Shown piece after piece: positions 22,146 to 30,318 of a stretch of 64,000 nt of DNA. Position numbers and translations under genes: made by a program. Origin of the DNA: Furfurilactobacillus rossiae DSM 15814 (GTDB lineage Bacteria > Bacillota > Bacilli > Lactobacillales > Lactobacillaceae). The DNA is taken from positions 150,837-214,836 of the forward strand of contig NZ_AUAW01000004.1 of assembly GCF_000428925.1 (NCBI RefSeq). Reading direction: 5' to 3'. Under the pieces are notes generated by a model. The model was not told the DNA's origin, ran no database searches, and saw nothing but the letters and a program-made list of their open reading frames with translations. How positions within the stretch are numbered: the first letter of the stretch is position 1; every line of letters starts with the position of its first letter.

Positions 22146-23002
22146 TGCAACGAAAGACAATATTAGGCGTTGTTGCTGCAGCTTCCGTCCTCACCTTGGC
22201 TGGTTGTGGGCGCGCATCACTGACAACCACGCATGAAACTTATCATCAGGATGGCATGGTTGCCGCGGTGAAAGGACACACCAATGCTAATAAGGTGACC
22301 TATCAAGTCGACGGTCACACAAAAGAGTCATTAACTGTGCGTAATGGGACGTTTGTTATTCAGGTACCCACAACGACCAAACGCCAGTCCGTTAAGTTGA
22401 CCGCTAATGGTTCGCACAAAACGATCCATGTCTCAGCCGCGAAGTCATTGACTGATTACCAAGCCTTGCAGAAATCGTTCAATCAGGCACTAACGGGTTC
22501 TAAATTAAGCAAAGCTGATCAGGGCAAAGCAATGGCACTACAAAAGGCTGCCGCAAGTTTGAAGAAACAACCAACCCCAGAGGCTGCTGCTCAAGTTGGT
22601 GCCTTGCAAAAGGATGTTCAAGCCGCGATGACCACGGCCAAACAGCAGGCTAAAGGACAATTGTTACCCGTTAAAACACCTGCAAATGGCGTTAGTGACG
22701 TTGTCTCGACCAAAGACTACCGCATTCGAATGAACGTTCAGAACGGTCAAGTTCTCGGCGCAACGATGATCGTACCGACCAAGGCGTTTAAGCAAAAGGC
22801 TACCCAAAAGCAGTTTGGTACGAGTTTTGCACTTTTAACAAACGGTGTTGGTGCGGATTCTAAGAGTGTAATGAAACAATTCGGTAAGGAAACAAAGAGC
22901 GTTAAGAGTGGTTCCAGTTCCATTGATCCAATCTATTCTAAGGGTGTTAAGTTCACGATTGGACTGTCACCCGCTGACATTTACATTTTTGTCGTAAAGT
23001 AA
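22145..23002 (+). CDS. Lipoprotein encoded with the ABC exporter
   Basis: The 285-residue protein has a lipoprotein signal peptide with lipobox LAGC (Cys21). After it comes a small beta-rich segment (about residues 30-100) and a Lys/Gln/Ala-rich helical stretch (about 105-175). The C-terminal domain (about 185-285) is one I do not recognise. It starts within the stop of the exporter gene (TAATG), so it is made together with the heterodimer and probably works beside it on the outer membrane face. No transport or enzymatic function can be assigned. Confidence 0.85.
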   Translation: MQRKTILGVVAAASVLTLAGCGRASLTTTHETYHQDGMVAAVKGHTNANKVTYQVDGHTKESLTVRNGTFVIQVPTTTKRQSVKLTANGSHKTIHVSAAKSLTDYQALQKSFNQALTGSKLSKADQGKAMALQKAAASLKKQPTPEAAAQVGALQKDVQAAMTTAKQQAKGQLLPVKTPANGVSDVVSTKDYRIRMNVQNGQVLGATMIVPTKAFKQKATQKQFGTSFALLTNGVGADSKSVMKQFGKETKSVKSGSSSIDPIYSKGVKFTIGLSPADIYIFVVK

Positions 23003-23013
23003 TGATATTACGG

Positions 23014-23063
23014 TTTCAAAAAATCGCCTTCCTTAAAATTTTAGGGAAGGCGATTTTTTGAAA
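23014..23063. terminator. Bidirectional terminator after lipoprotein gene
   Basis: TTTCAAAAAATCGCCTTCC pairs with GGAAGGCGATTTTTTGAAA around a short AT loop. A-rich and T-rich flanks let it serve both the exporter operon and the convergent EAL gene. Confidence 0.9.
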
Positions 23064-23189
23064 TATTCATGCGAATTAGACCGCTATCGGCCTAAATTTT
23101 TGTAAAATAACGTTTTATTTTTTAAAGTAATACACATAGGTGCGTTGTGTATTGTTAGACCAGCGGAATTGATTGCCCCATTAACAAAA

Positions 23190-23873
23190 CTAGGCGAATG
23201 ATTTATCCTGACCTAAAGCTAATAAATGTGGTTTGCCGTAATAATAACCTTGGCGAATGTTAATGCCCATTTCGTTGGCAATGTCGTCGCCAACTTCATC
23301 CTCAATGCCTTCCAATACTAGACGTTGATTATACTGATGGGTAATGCCAAGCCAAGTGTCTAATTCCTGCCGAATATTGGGCGACATTAGTCCTTGCTTA
23401 AAGTTTTGCAGAGCAAACTTAATTTCATCGGCATAAGGCAGGAGGTCTTTAATATTGTTGTAGTGATTGTCGCCACTGTCAACGTCATCTAGGCTAAAAT
23501 CCATGCCACGATTGGTAAATTGCTGAATTTGGGGAATTAACTCGGCGTTTGTGAAAGGCACCTTACCAACCCGTTCAGTCAGTTCAACGACGACCCGCAT
23601 TGGCCGCATACGTTCCTGGGCATCAATAACTGATTTGGCAATGTCGTCGTTCATCAGCTGACGGCGATCTAGATTGACAGACACGGAATGAATCTTTAGC
23701 GACAAGAGTTTAGTCGAGGCCACAAATAATTCCGTCCAGTTTTGTGGTGTAATGCTGTCAAAAGATGTTGGGACACGCCAACCGTCTGGCGTGTGCTCTT
23801 TTAAGAGCATTTCATAACCAATAATTGAATTGGTGGCGATATTCAATTGAGGTTGTATAAAGAAACGAAACAT
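23190..23873 (-). CDS. EAL-domain cyclic-di-GMP phosphodiesterase
   Basis: The 227-residue protein consists of an EAL domain only, beginning MFRFFIQPQLN. Residues needed for metal binding and catalysis appear present: Glu in YEMLLKEH (EML for EAL), Asn in NLDRRQL, Glu in ELTER, the Asp pair in SLDDVDSG, Lys in DEIKF, Glu in LEGIED and Gln in RQGYYYGKP. It should hydrolyse c-di-GMP to pGpG. ATG 23873 is preferred: AAAGGA stands nine bases before it, against three before the ATG at 23879. Its leader contains the structured RNA at 23944-24106. It faces away from the exopolysaccharide operon that its product would oppose. Confidence 0.9.
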   Translation of the reverse strand: MFRFFIQPQLNIATNSIIGYEMLLKEHTPDGWRVPTSFDSITPQNWTELFVASTKLLSLKIHSVSVNLDRRQLMNDDIAKSVIDAQERMRPMRVVVELTERVGKVPFTNAELIPQIQQFTNRGMDFSLDDVDSGDNHYNNIKDLLPYADEIKFALQNFKQGLMSPNIRQELDTWLGITHQYNQRLVLEGIEDEVGDDIANEMGINIRQGYYYGKPHLLALGQDKSFA

Positions 23874-23943
23874 GCTCATCCATCCTTTGTATTTTATTTG
23901 GTCGAACTTGCAGTTCTTGTTTGTGACACCATTGTCGTTGCGT

Positions 23944-24106
23944 CGACCAGAGACGCCGTTCCATGAGGACCGGTCTCAGCCTCCTGAAAACCAGAGTCTT
24001 CCACCTCGATTCTGAGCCAAAGTTCGTCTCAGCACTCGTCCGACAGCACTAAATGGTCAAACCCACACCATTAAGTGCTGTCGACATGGAACTCTGTCTC
24101 TAGTCG
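23944..24106 (-). ncRNA. Structured leader RNA A (novel family, EAL gene 5' UTR)
   Basis: Read on the minus strand. P1 arms at 24085-24106 and 23944-23965 pair as 7+4+8 bp (with G-U) around a 3x3 internal loop. P2 arms at 24067-24083 and 24041-24057 are 17 nt with one mismatch. P3 is CTGAG/CTCAG at 24028-24032 and 24012-24016. The conserved core CGAGGTGGAAGACTCTGG (24008 down to 23991) is followed by GGAGGCTGAGACCG. The same architecture and core occur in RNA B on the other strand. TATAAT (minus strand, 24118-24123) lies about 10 nt before the first helix. No terminator stands between it and the EAL gene, so it looks like a 5' leader of about 230 nt. Confidence 0.65.
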
Positions 24107-24117
24107 CCTCCATTTAT

Positions 24118-24123
24118 ATTATA
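24118..24123 (-). promoter_or_regulatory. -10 box of RNA A / EAL transcript
   Basis: TATAAT on the minus strand. At 17-bp spacing the -35 position reads TTAAAA, which is weak. The expected start near 24111 coincides with the first bases of the P1 helix region of RNA A. Confidence 0.5.
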
Positions 24124-24178
24124 GAAATAAGCTGTTACTTTTTTAACAAACCTGTTTCTAGCTAACGGCAGCCTAAAT

Positions 24179-24393
24179 GTTTGCGATGTAAGCCGAAGGG
24201 CGTCAACAAGGAAACTAAGGCGTGAAGGGTGCTGTAATCAGGTGGTTTTCCTGATGTACAGCACGGGGACGGTCGCGAAGACTCGCATTTTGAGGCTTGG
24301 CGACGAGGTGAAAGACTCTGGGTTATGGAGGCTTGAACCGCTCCCACGCCGGTGTTTCCATGTTGACAACCGAAGGCGACCTTTATTGCAAAC
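24179..24393 (+). ncRNA. Structured RNA B (homologue of RNA A), upstream of the exopolysaccharide operon
   Basis: Outer helix: GTTTGC at 24179 and following bases pair with ATTGCAAAC ending at 24393 (12-13 bp, G-U pairs, one bulge). An internal loop has CCGAAGG on both strands. P1 arms at 24202-24224 and 24345-24367 pair as 7+6+6 bp. P2 is GTGCTGTA/TACAGCAC at 24229-24236 and 24257-24264 with TCAGG/CCTGA inside. P3 is GTCGC/GCGAC at 24272-24276 and 24300-24304. The core CGAGGTGAAAGACTCTGG (24304-24321) differs from RNA A at one of 18 positions and is followed by GGAGGCTTGAACCG. The distance between P1 ends (166 nt) matches RNA A (163 nt). Confidence 0.65.
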
Positions 24394-24412
24394 GTAAGAC
24401 CTACATATTAGC

Positions 24413-24501
24413 AACTCAAGTTAATGATGAAAATACAAACTTGAGTTAATTATGATGAACTACTTGACCTATGGTACAGTTGCTGGTTAACTGTGGTCAA
24501 G
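24413..24501 (+). promoter_or_regulatory. Two further hairpins downstream of RNA B
   Basis: AACTCAAGTT (24413-24422) and AACTTGAGTT (24438-24447) are perfect inverted repeats. CTTGACC (24463-24469) pairs with GGTCAAG (24495-24501), enclosing ACAGTT/AACTGT. They continue the folded leader between RNA B and the terminator at 24533 and could be switching elements. Confidence 0.5.
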
Positions 24502-24532
24502 CGTTTAGAATCGTTGATTTAATCAAGCTAAT

Positions 24533-24575
24533 CAATGTTTTGGCAGCTTAAAAAAAGAGCTACCAAACATTTTAT
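24533..24575 (+). terminator. Terminator or attenuator before the NADH oxidase operon
   Basis: ATGTTTTGGCAGCT pairs with AGCTACCAAACAT (one bulge, one mismatch) around an A-rich loop, then TTTTAT. It lies about 140 nt after RNA B and 100 bp before the operon. It may end a free RNA of about 400 nt or act as an attenuator commanded by RNA B. Confidence 0.55.
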
Positions 24576-24674
24576 AAAGTTAATTTTAAGGTAAGTCGAC
24601 TATGATAGCCGCATTACCGTAATTTTCTTTATGAGAGTCATAAGTTACTAATTAAAAATTGGGGATGAACTTTC

Positions 24675-26069
24675 ATGAAAGTTATTGTTGTTGGTTGTAC
24701 ACACGCAGGTACCGCTGCTATTAGTCAGATGCTAGTGACCAATCCGGATTTAGATGTTGAGGTTTATGAACGGCATGACAATATCTCTTTCTTGTCGTGC
24801 GGGATTTCACTATATTTGGACGGACGTGTTCAACGTTTGGAAGACATGTTTTATTCAAGCCCTGAAGCGCTACGTAAATTAGGCGCCCACGTTCACGTGA
24901 AACACGATGTACTCAAAATTGATGCAAAACGGCAAACGGTGGTTGTCGAAGATCTTATTAGTAAAGATGTTGAAACAGTTCACTATGATCGACTAGTTAT
25001 GACGACCGGGTCAACGGTAGTAGTTCCACCGTTGAAGGGAATCGACTCAAGCCGCGTTTTGTTGTGTAAAGACTATGATCAAGCTAAGCAGATTTATAAA
25101 ACAGCTGCGGAAAACAAACACATTACCATCGTGGGTGCGGGTTATGTTGGCGTGGAGTTAGCGGAAAGTTACGCTAGCACGGAGCACGTTGTCAGCTTAT
25201 TTCAGAATCATAAACAGATTTTGGTTCATTCAGTTGATCAAATGTTGTCGGAAAATATCACACAACGTCTTGTTGACCACGAAGTCGATGTACATTTGCA
25301 CGAACGCGTAACTGGATTTAGCGCTGATCCATCAGGTGATGGCATTCTTGTGGAGACGAAAAGTGGGCAATATCCCACCGATTTGGCGATTGTTGCCACT
25401 GGCTTTGTCCCTAATACCGGTCTTTTAAGCGGGCAGGTTGACATGTTACCGAATGGTGCCATTTTGACCAATGACTATATGCAAAGTTCTGATCCTCATA
25501 TTTTTGCAGCCGGGGATGCATGTGCGGTGCACTTTAATCCAACGAACGAAAATCTGTATGCACCTTTGGCTTCCACGGCTGTTCGCCAGGGGACCTTAGT
25601 GGGGTTGAACCTATTAACGCCAACCTTGAAATATATGGGTACACAGTCGACATCGGCAATGGAAATCTTTGGAAGCACGCTAGCAACGACCGGGAGCACG
25701 CTGGCACACGCGCAAGAACAGGGGATTAATGCAGCAACGGCGACTTACGAAGGTAATTATCGACCTGCATACATGCCATCAACGGCCAAACTGACCATTG
25801 CGTTAGTTTACGATCGGGATTCTCGTCGAATTCTTGGTGGTCAGTTGTTGTGTGAACATGAAGTTGCTCAGTCCGCGAACACATTGTCTGTTTGCATTCA
25901 GAATAAGAATACGATTGATGATTTATCATTTGTCGACATGTTATTTCAGCCCAATTATGATGAGCCATTTAACTATTTGAATCAAGTGGCTCAAATCGCA
26001 GTGGCACAGGAACAACAGCGTGGCCGGAAAGAACCAAAGAACAGTGATCAGGCGGCATCAGAAATATGA
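24675..26069 (+). CDS. nox: NADH oxidase (flavoprotein, water-forming type)
   Basis: The 464-residue protein belongs to the pyridine nucleotide-disulfide oxidoreductase group. FAD-binding begins VIVVGCTHAGTAA, and the redox-active Cys42 lies in NISFLSCGISLY, the hallmark of lactic NADH oxidases and CoA-disulfide reductases. The NADH-binding GxGxxG is IVGAGYVGVELAE, and the second FAD motif is IFAAGDACAV. It reduces O2 to water with NADH and regenerates NAD. The last 15 residues form a polar extension. The stop overlaps the ATG of the GH8-like gene by four bases, tying it to the exopolysaccharide operon, which is unusual company. Confidence 0.9.
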   Translation: MKVIVVGCTHAGTAAISQMLVTNPDLDVEVYERHDNISFLSCGISLYLDGRVQRLEDMFYSSPEALRKLGAHVHVKHDVLKIDAKRQTVVVEDLISKDVETVHYDRLVMTTGSTVVVPPLKGIDSSRVLLCKDYDQAKQIYKTAAENKHITIVGAGYVGVELAESYASTEHVVSLFQNHKQILVHSVDQMLSENITQRLVDHEVDVHLHERVTGFSADPSGDGILVETKSGQYPTDLAIVATGFVPNTGLLSGQVDMLPNGAILTNDYMQSSDPHIFAAGDACAVHFNPTNENLYAPLASTAVRQGTLVGLNLLTPTLKYMGTQSTSAMEIFGSTLATTGSTLAHAQEQGINAATATYEGNYRPAYMPSTAKLTIALVYDRDSRRILGGQLLCEHEVAQSANTLSVCIQNKNTIDDLSFVDMLFQPNYDEPFNYLNQVAQIAVAQEQQRGRKEPKNSDQAASEI

Positions 26070-27157
26070 CTCAATGGCGACGTTACCTAACCCTTGTTAG
26101 TTTACTTGTTTTACTGATGGTTAGTGGCCCACTGTTAAACGTTCAAGCGGATACCGATGCACAATCGCTGGAATCTGCTCATCAAGCACTGACCAAGTTT
26201 GTGACGACCAAGCTGGTTACCAAGCAGGGTGTTAAAACAAACGTAAATGATCAAGTCAATGCGGGTGGCGACACTGCTAGTGGCAATGAACTATTGAGTG
26301 AGTCAGCCGGGTTGTATTTGCAACATCTTGCACTCACGAATCAGCGGGAAGCATTTACTAAGTTTTATCAGCAAACGAAAACGACCTTTTACGCTCACAA
26401 TCAGTTTAGCTATCGGTATAACCCACGGACAAAAAAGCGCTCAAATGTGAACGCAACGCTTGATGACCTGAGGATTATCGGGGCCCTGATCCAGTACGAT
26501 AAAACCTTTAGAACGAAGCATTATCAGCGTGAAATTAAGTCACTGTGGCATCATCAGCAAAAACAGGCCTTGAAACAAGGACATGTTGCAGACTTTTACG
26601 ATCCGCAGTCTAAAAAGCGCCCCCAAACCGGTACGCTGTCATACTTTGATTTTTTGACGCTACGCCAGGTAGAAGGCAACACTAAAACCTATCAAAAGCA
26701 GTTGCGTTTGGTTCAAGGCGGTTTTATTAGCCGTAAGATGCCATTTTACGCACGAAGGTACAATTATCACACACAAAAATATACGACTGGTAATATTAAC
26801 ACCACAGAAGGCTTAGTGACGTTACTGCACGTTGCTCAAATTGGTCGTTTGAAACCATCCAGCGAACGGTGGTTGTTACAGCAAACAAAGCATAAATCAC
26901 TGGTTAACCAGTATGACCAGCACGGGCACGCGTTAACAACTGATCAGTCTGCTGCCAATTACGCATTAGTCATGATGATTGGTAACGCAAGCGGTCAAAA
27001 GGCGCTTCAAGCTGCCGGTCAGCAACAATTGTTGGCGATGCAGGTTAAAAATGATGCATCACCACTAGCAGGCGGGTTCGGAGATGAAAGTACCAATACG
27101 GCATATTCGTTTAACAACCTAATGGCATTGGTGGCAATGGATGGCGTCACCCACTAA
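26066..27157 (+). CDS. Secreted GH8-like glycosidase of the exopolysaccharide operon
   Basis: The 363-residue protein has a signal peptide (residues 1 to about 30, cleavage near VQADT). The mature part has the alpha/alpha-barrel features of glycoside hydrolase family 8: SESAGLYLQHLAL for the SEGxGYG region with the acid Glu, NATLDDLRIIGALI for the ADxD strand, and SYFDFLTL for PSYFxP. In Listeria the Pss system has a GH8 enzyme (PssZ), and cellulose operons have BcsZ, which trims the polymer. Assignment rests on these distant motifs and on context. It overlaps nox by four bases. Confidence 0.7.
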   Translation: MTQWRRYLTLVSLLVLLMVSGPLLNVQADTDAQSLESAHQALTKFVTTKLVTKQGVKTNVNDQVNAGGDTASGNELLSESAGLYLQHLALTNQREAFTKFYQQTKTTFYAHNQFSYRYNPRTKKRSNVNATLDDLRIIGALIQYDKTFRTKHYQREIKSLWHHQQKQALKQGHVADFYDPQSKKRPQTGTLSYFDFLTLRQVEGNTKTYQKQLRLVQGGFISRKMPFYARRYNYHTQKYTTGNINTTEGLVTLLHVAQIGRLKPSSERWLLQQTKHKSLVNQYDQHGHALTTDQSAANYALVMMIGNASGQKALQAAGQQQLLAMQVKNDASPLAGGFGDESTNTAYSFNNLMALVAMDGVTH

Positions 27158-27187
27158 TAACGGTGTTTGAGAGAAAGGGGTGATTGA

Positions 27188-28684
27188 ATGGGCGCGCATT
27201 TGCGGCATGGCCTGACACGAGGCCTATTGTGGTTTCGGTCGCATGTTTCACCAGCGGCGTTGGCAGTGATCTTGTCAGCACTGATCGTGGCGTACCTGTT
27301 ATTCATTCCACCGGTTAACGGCTACGCTAACAACGGCGATTTTGATCGTGCCATCTACGTCAACGGCCTCTATCGCTTAACTGGTAAACCATATTACTTT
27401 TTTACATACATGATTCAAAAATATGGCATCATGCAGTACTTTAACGAGTCGTCAGCTGCTTTGTTTTCTTCACAGCCGTTGTTCATTAAGGCGGCGATTG
27501 GCTTAAACATGTTGGTCTATAGTACCAAAGTGTTTGACATTCGGTTTATGGGACTGATTTATTACGTGCTGTTTCTAGGAGGTATCTATCTTTTAACCGA
27601 GGCGCTAACATTTCCTTCGAAGCGGTGGCGGAATTATATTATTGCGTTAATGGTCGTGTTTGTTTTTGCCGATTCATCGTACACACTGTACTTTAATTCC
27701 TTCTTCGCAGAACCAGGAATGTTTGTGGCCATGCTCTATTCGTTTTCTTCGATTTTGTTATTGGCACGTCACCGTTTCAAACGGCGCTGGCCGATGGTAT
27801 TACTCTTCTTTATCAGCACGGTGGTCTTGATTACAAACAAACAGCAAAATGCGCCGCTGGCACTAGGCTTTGCGTTGACGATGCTAAGTTTGTTGTTTGT
27901 GTTTCACAAACGTGCCGAGAAGTTGTACGTCATTTTGGGCACCGTGCTGATTTTGGCGTCTGGAGTAGCAACCTATGCACTGATCACAAAGACGTTTAAT
28001 AATATTAACGAATATCAATCGATGACCCGTGGTGTGTTGTTAAAGGCCAAGGATCCTGAAAAAGCACTGATGCAGGGTGGCATTGACAGTCAGTTTGCGT
28101 TGACCCGAGGGCAAACGTACTTTGATCGATATTCGCCAATTGACGTCAATGGCAAGTACATGCAAAAGCACTTTACGGATAAGTTCAGCTTCATGTGGAT
28201 TTTGAAGTATGAACTGACTCATCCGTCAGAATTTGGCGCATTGCTGAATTTGGCCGCTAAGGATGGCCAGTTGACGCAGGTTAAGGCAGTTAGTGATTAC
28301 ACCAAGTCGGCCGGTCAGCCAAAATATGCGCAAACACATTATTTTACGGGCTTTTCCACCATGATGGGCGCATTTTTCCCACGAACGTTCGCTTTTTATG
28401 TGCTAATTGCCTTCGCTTTCATCGGGGTGTATGCATTTGGCGCCTATCATGGCATTCGTGATGGTGATCCAGAGATGGTTGTTCGACTGGCGCTCATCAT
28501 TGCGAACATGGCTATTATTTTCATGACCTTTATTGCATCCGTGATTGGTGATGGCGATGCGGACTTAGCAAAGCACTTGTTTATGGTGCCGTTGTGTACG
28601 GACTTGTCGCTGGCATTACTAGTATCTGACTTGTTGAATCACCGCCTCTGGCATGTATTTGAAATGCGGGGTGGGCAGCGATGA
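27188..28684 (+). CDS. Polytopic membrane protein of the exopolysaccharide operon
   Basis: The 498-residue protein has about ten to twelve helices and a conserved-looking outside loop with NNGDFDRAIY after the first helix. That arrangement (an acidic motif after TM1) recalls GT-C-fold glycosyltransferases or polymerases, but I cannot place it in a named family. It is preceded by AAAGGGG and overlaps the next gene by four bases. From context it probably modifies, polymerises or exports the glycan. Confidence 0.75.
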   Translation: MGAHLRHGLTRGLLWFRSHVSPAALAVILSALIVAYLLFIPPVNGYANNGDFDRAIYVNGLYRLTGKPYYFFTYMIQKYGIMQYFNESSAALFSSQPLFIKAAIGLNMLVYSTKVFDIRFMGLIYYVLFLGGIYLLTEALTFPSKRWRNYIIALMVVFVFADSSYTLYFNSFFAEPGMFVAMLYSFSSILLLARHRFKRRWPMVLLFFISTVVLITNKQQNAPLALGFALTMLSLLFVFHKRAEKLYVILGTVLILASGVATYALITKTFNNINEYQSMTRGVLLKAKDPEKALMQGGIDSQFALTRGQTYFDRYSPIDVNGKYMQKHFTDKFSFMWILKYELTHPSEFGALLNLAAKDGQLTQVKAVSDYTKSAGQPKYAQTHYFTGFSTMMGAFFPRTFAFYVLIAFAFIGVYAFGAYHGIRDGDPEMVVRLALIIANMAIIFMTFIASVIGDGDADLAKHLFMVPLCTDLSLALLVSDLLNHRLWHVFEMRGGQR

Positions 28685-30270
28685 AGAAACGTTTTGGTGC
28701 CATTCTGCTATTGACCCTGACATTTTTTGGACTGCTATCGTCAGTACCGGTGACAGTTTCTGCCAGTCAAGTCAGCCATGCGCCCCGTGTATTACTCGCT
28801 TACGATAGCGAAAATCGCGCCAAGGGTGATCAAGCAAAAATTGATGCAGTGCAGCGATTGCTGACATCATTGAACCTAGAAGTTCATACGATTCGCATCG
28901 ATCAATATCATACTGGTGATATCAAACGGCTTCGTTTTAAAGCTGTTATTACAATGGTGAATTGGTCACAGGCCAAGTTGACAACGAGTCACTTTGCTCA
29001 TGATCGGGCGGCGTTTACGGGTTTAAAGCTTCACATTGGACCGTCAATGGCAAAGGATGAACGGCAGTCGCTTGGCTTGGCGCTTCGTCCGCGCTATCAC
29101 CAGCAATACTGGTTAAGCGATCATACGTCATCGGCCCGGCAATTATTATCCTTTAGTGAGTCTTTGGCCGTGACGGCACAGACGCCAGCGACAGTGAAGA
29201 CATTCGGGACCTTAGTGCCACAAAGTCAAAATGCCCAAAAAGTACCGTACGGCGTCATCAATGAAAACAGTGCGTACCTACCTTATCTGACACCAAATGG
29301 CCTGAGCTTCGTTGTTGCCAGTCGGTTAATTGCCCGTTTTTTTGGTCACACGGCTACTTATGCGCCATTGCTGACGATTACAGACGTGACGCCATTTAGG
29401 AATATGGATTTACTACACAAGCTAGCCACAGATCTAGAGAACAACGGGATTCCGTTTGCCATCAGCACAACCAGTATTTCCGTTAATACCGATTTGCCGG
29501 CATACAAACGGTTTACGAGTGAGCTGCAGTGGGTTGAAAACCATGGCGGCGTCATCTTTTTGCGAACTCCCGTTGTATATTATCCCAAGGCCAGTACTCA
29601 GTCGGAACTGACACAGTTGATGCAAACGCAGATCCGGCGGCTTATTGCCCGGCAGGTGTTTCCGGTTGGGATGAGCACTCCTAATTACTGGAATCAAGAC
29701 TTGGTCTATCGGCCAGCTGCGTTGTCATATAGCAATAATGTCATTCTAACGGGCAACCCTTCTGAAACTAAAAACGCCGATGCAGATAATACTGCCGGTG
29801 TGTACAAACGGACATTTTATGGACTCAAAGAGCAGTCATTAGAGACTGTCCACAACGGTACCAATTTGGCTCAAACAAATCTCTCATTTTCATCGCCCAC
29901 AGCAATTACCATGACAATGCCTGATAGCCAAAAGGACTTGACGGGGCTAGTCAAACGCGTGAGTGCTGCCAAGGTTAGTTGGCTGGATCCAAGCGCTGGC
30001 AAGTTTAGTGGCACCACGACGGTTGCCAACCAGCGGGCTCACTATCGTAATGGCAATTATTACTTAAACGGGCGGTTAACGGTGGTACCAACGTACAATC
30101 CGCCAAAACAGACTAAACCAACACCAGTTACGCCGACAGGGGCGCTAAACACATTCTTTAGCGTGGATGGTGTCTTCCTGTTCTTCTTCATGATTGTGTC
30201 GCTAATCGTCTTACTCGCATTTTATATTGTTGGTCGTCAGGTGTACTGGCGCATGTTTAAAAAGAAGTAG
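28681..30270 (+). CDS. DUF2334-like (polysaccharide deacetylase-type) membrane-anchored protein
   Basis: The 529-residue protein has a signal peptide (1-30), a large extracellular part, a Pro/Thr linker (about 470-485) and a C-terminal helix with a basic tail (about 500-529). The segment LLTITDVTPFRNMDLLHKLATDLENNGIPFAISTTSI (shown here by its ends TITDVTPF and GIPFAISTT) resembles the DUF2334 or carbohydrate esterase 4-like fold. The early part (VLLAYDSENRAKGDQAKIDAVQRLLTSL) resembles a flavodoxin-like pre-domain. A role in deacetylating or processing the exported polysaccharide is inference. It overlaps the previous gene by ATGA. Confidence 0.7.
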   Translation: MKKRFGAILLLTLTFFGLLSSVPVTVSASQVSHAPRVLLAYDSENRAKGDQAKIDAVQRLLTSLNLEVHTIRIDQYHTGDIKRLRFKAVITMVNWSQAKLTTSHFAHDRAAFTGLKLHIGPSMAKDERQSLGLALRPRYHQQYWLSDHTSSARQLLSFSESLAVTAQTPATVKTFGTLVPQSQNAQKVPYGVINENSAYLPYLTPNGLSFVVASRLIARFFGHTATYAPLLTITDVTPFRNMDLLHKLATDLENNGIPFAISTTSISVNTDLPAYKRFTSELQWVENHGGVIFLRTPVVYYPKASTQSELTQLMQTQIRRLIARQVFPVGMSTPNYWNQDLVYRPAALSYSNNVILTGNPSETKNADADNTAGVYKRTFYGLKEQSLETVHNGTNLAQTNLSFSSPTAITMTMPDSQKDLTGLVKRVSAAKVSWLDPSAGKFSGTTTVANQRAHYRNGNYYLNGRLTVVPTYNPPKQTKPTPVTPTGALNTFFSVDGVFLFFFMIVSLIVLLAFYIVGRQVYWRMFKKK

Positions 30271-30318
30271 CGGCAAACTTTGCACAGTCAGTTTGGCATC
30301 TTGAAAGGAGGGACCATC

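Noticed and set aside
23944..24393. T-box or known c-di-GMP riboswitch
   Set aside because: The GGAGGCTTGAACCG segment recalls the T-box sequence but lacks AGGGTGGNACCGCG and the specifier loop. The conserved bases of c-di-GMP-I and c-di-GMP-II aptamers are not found.
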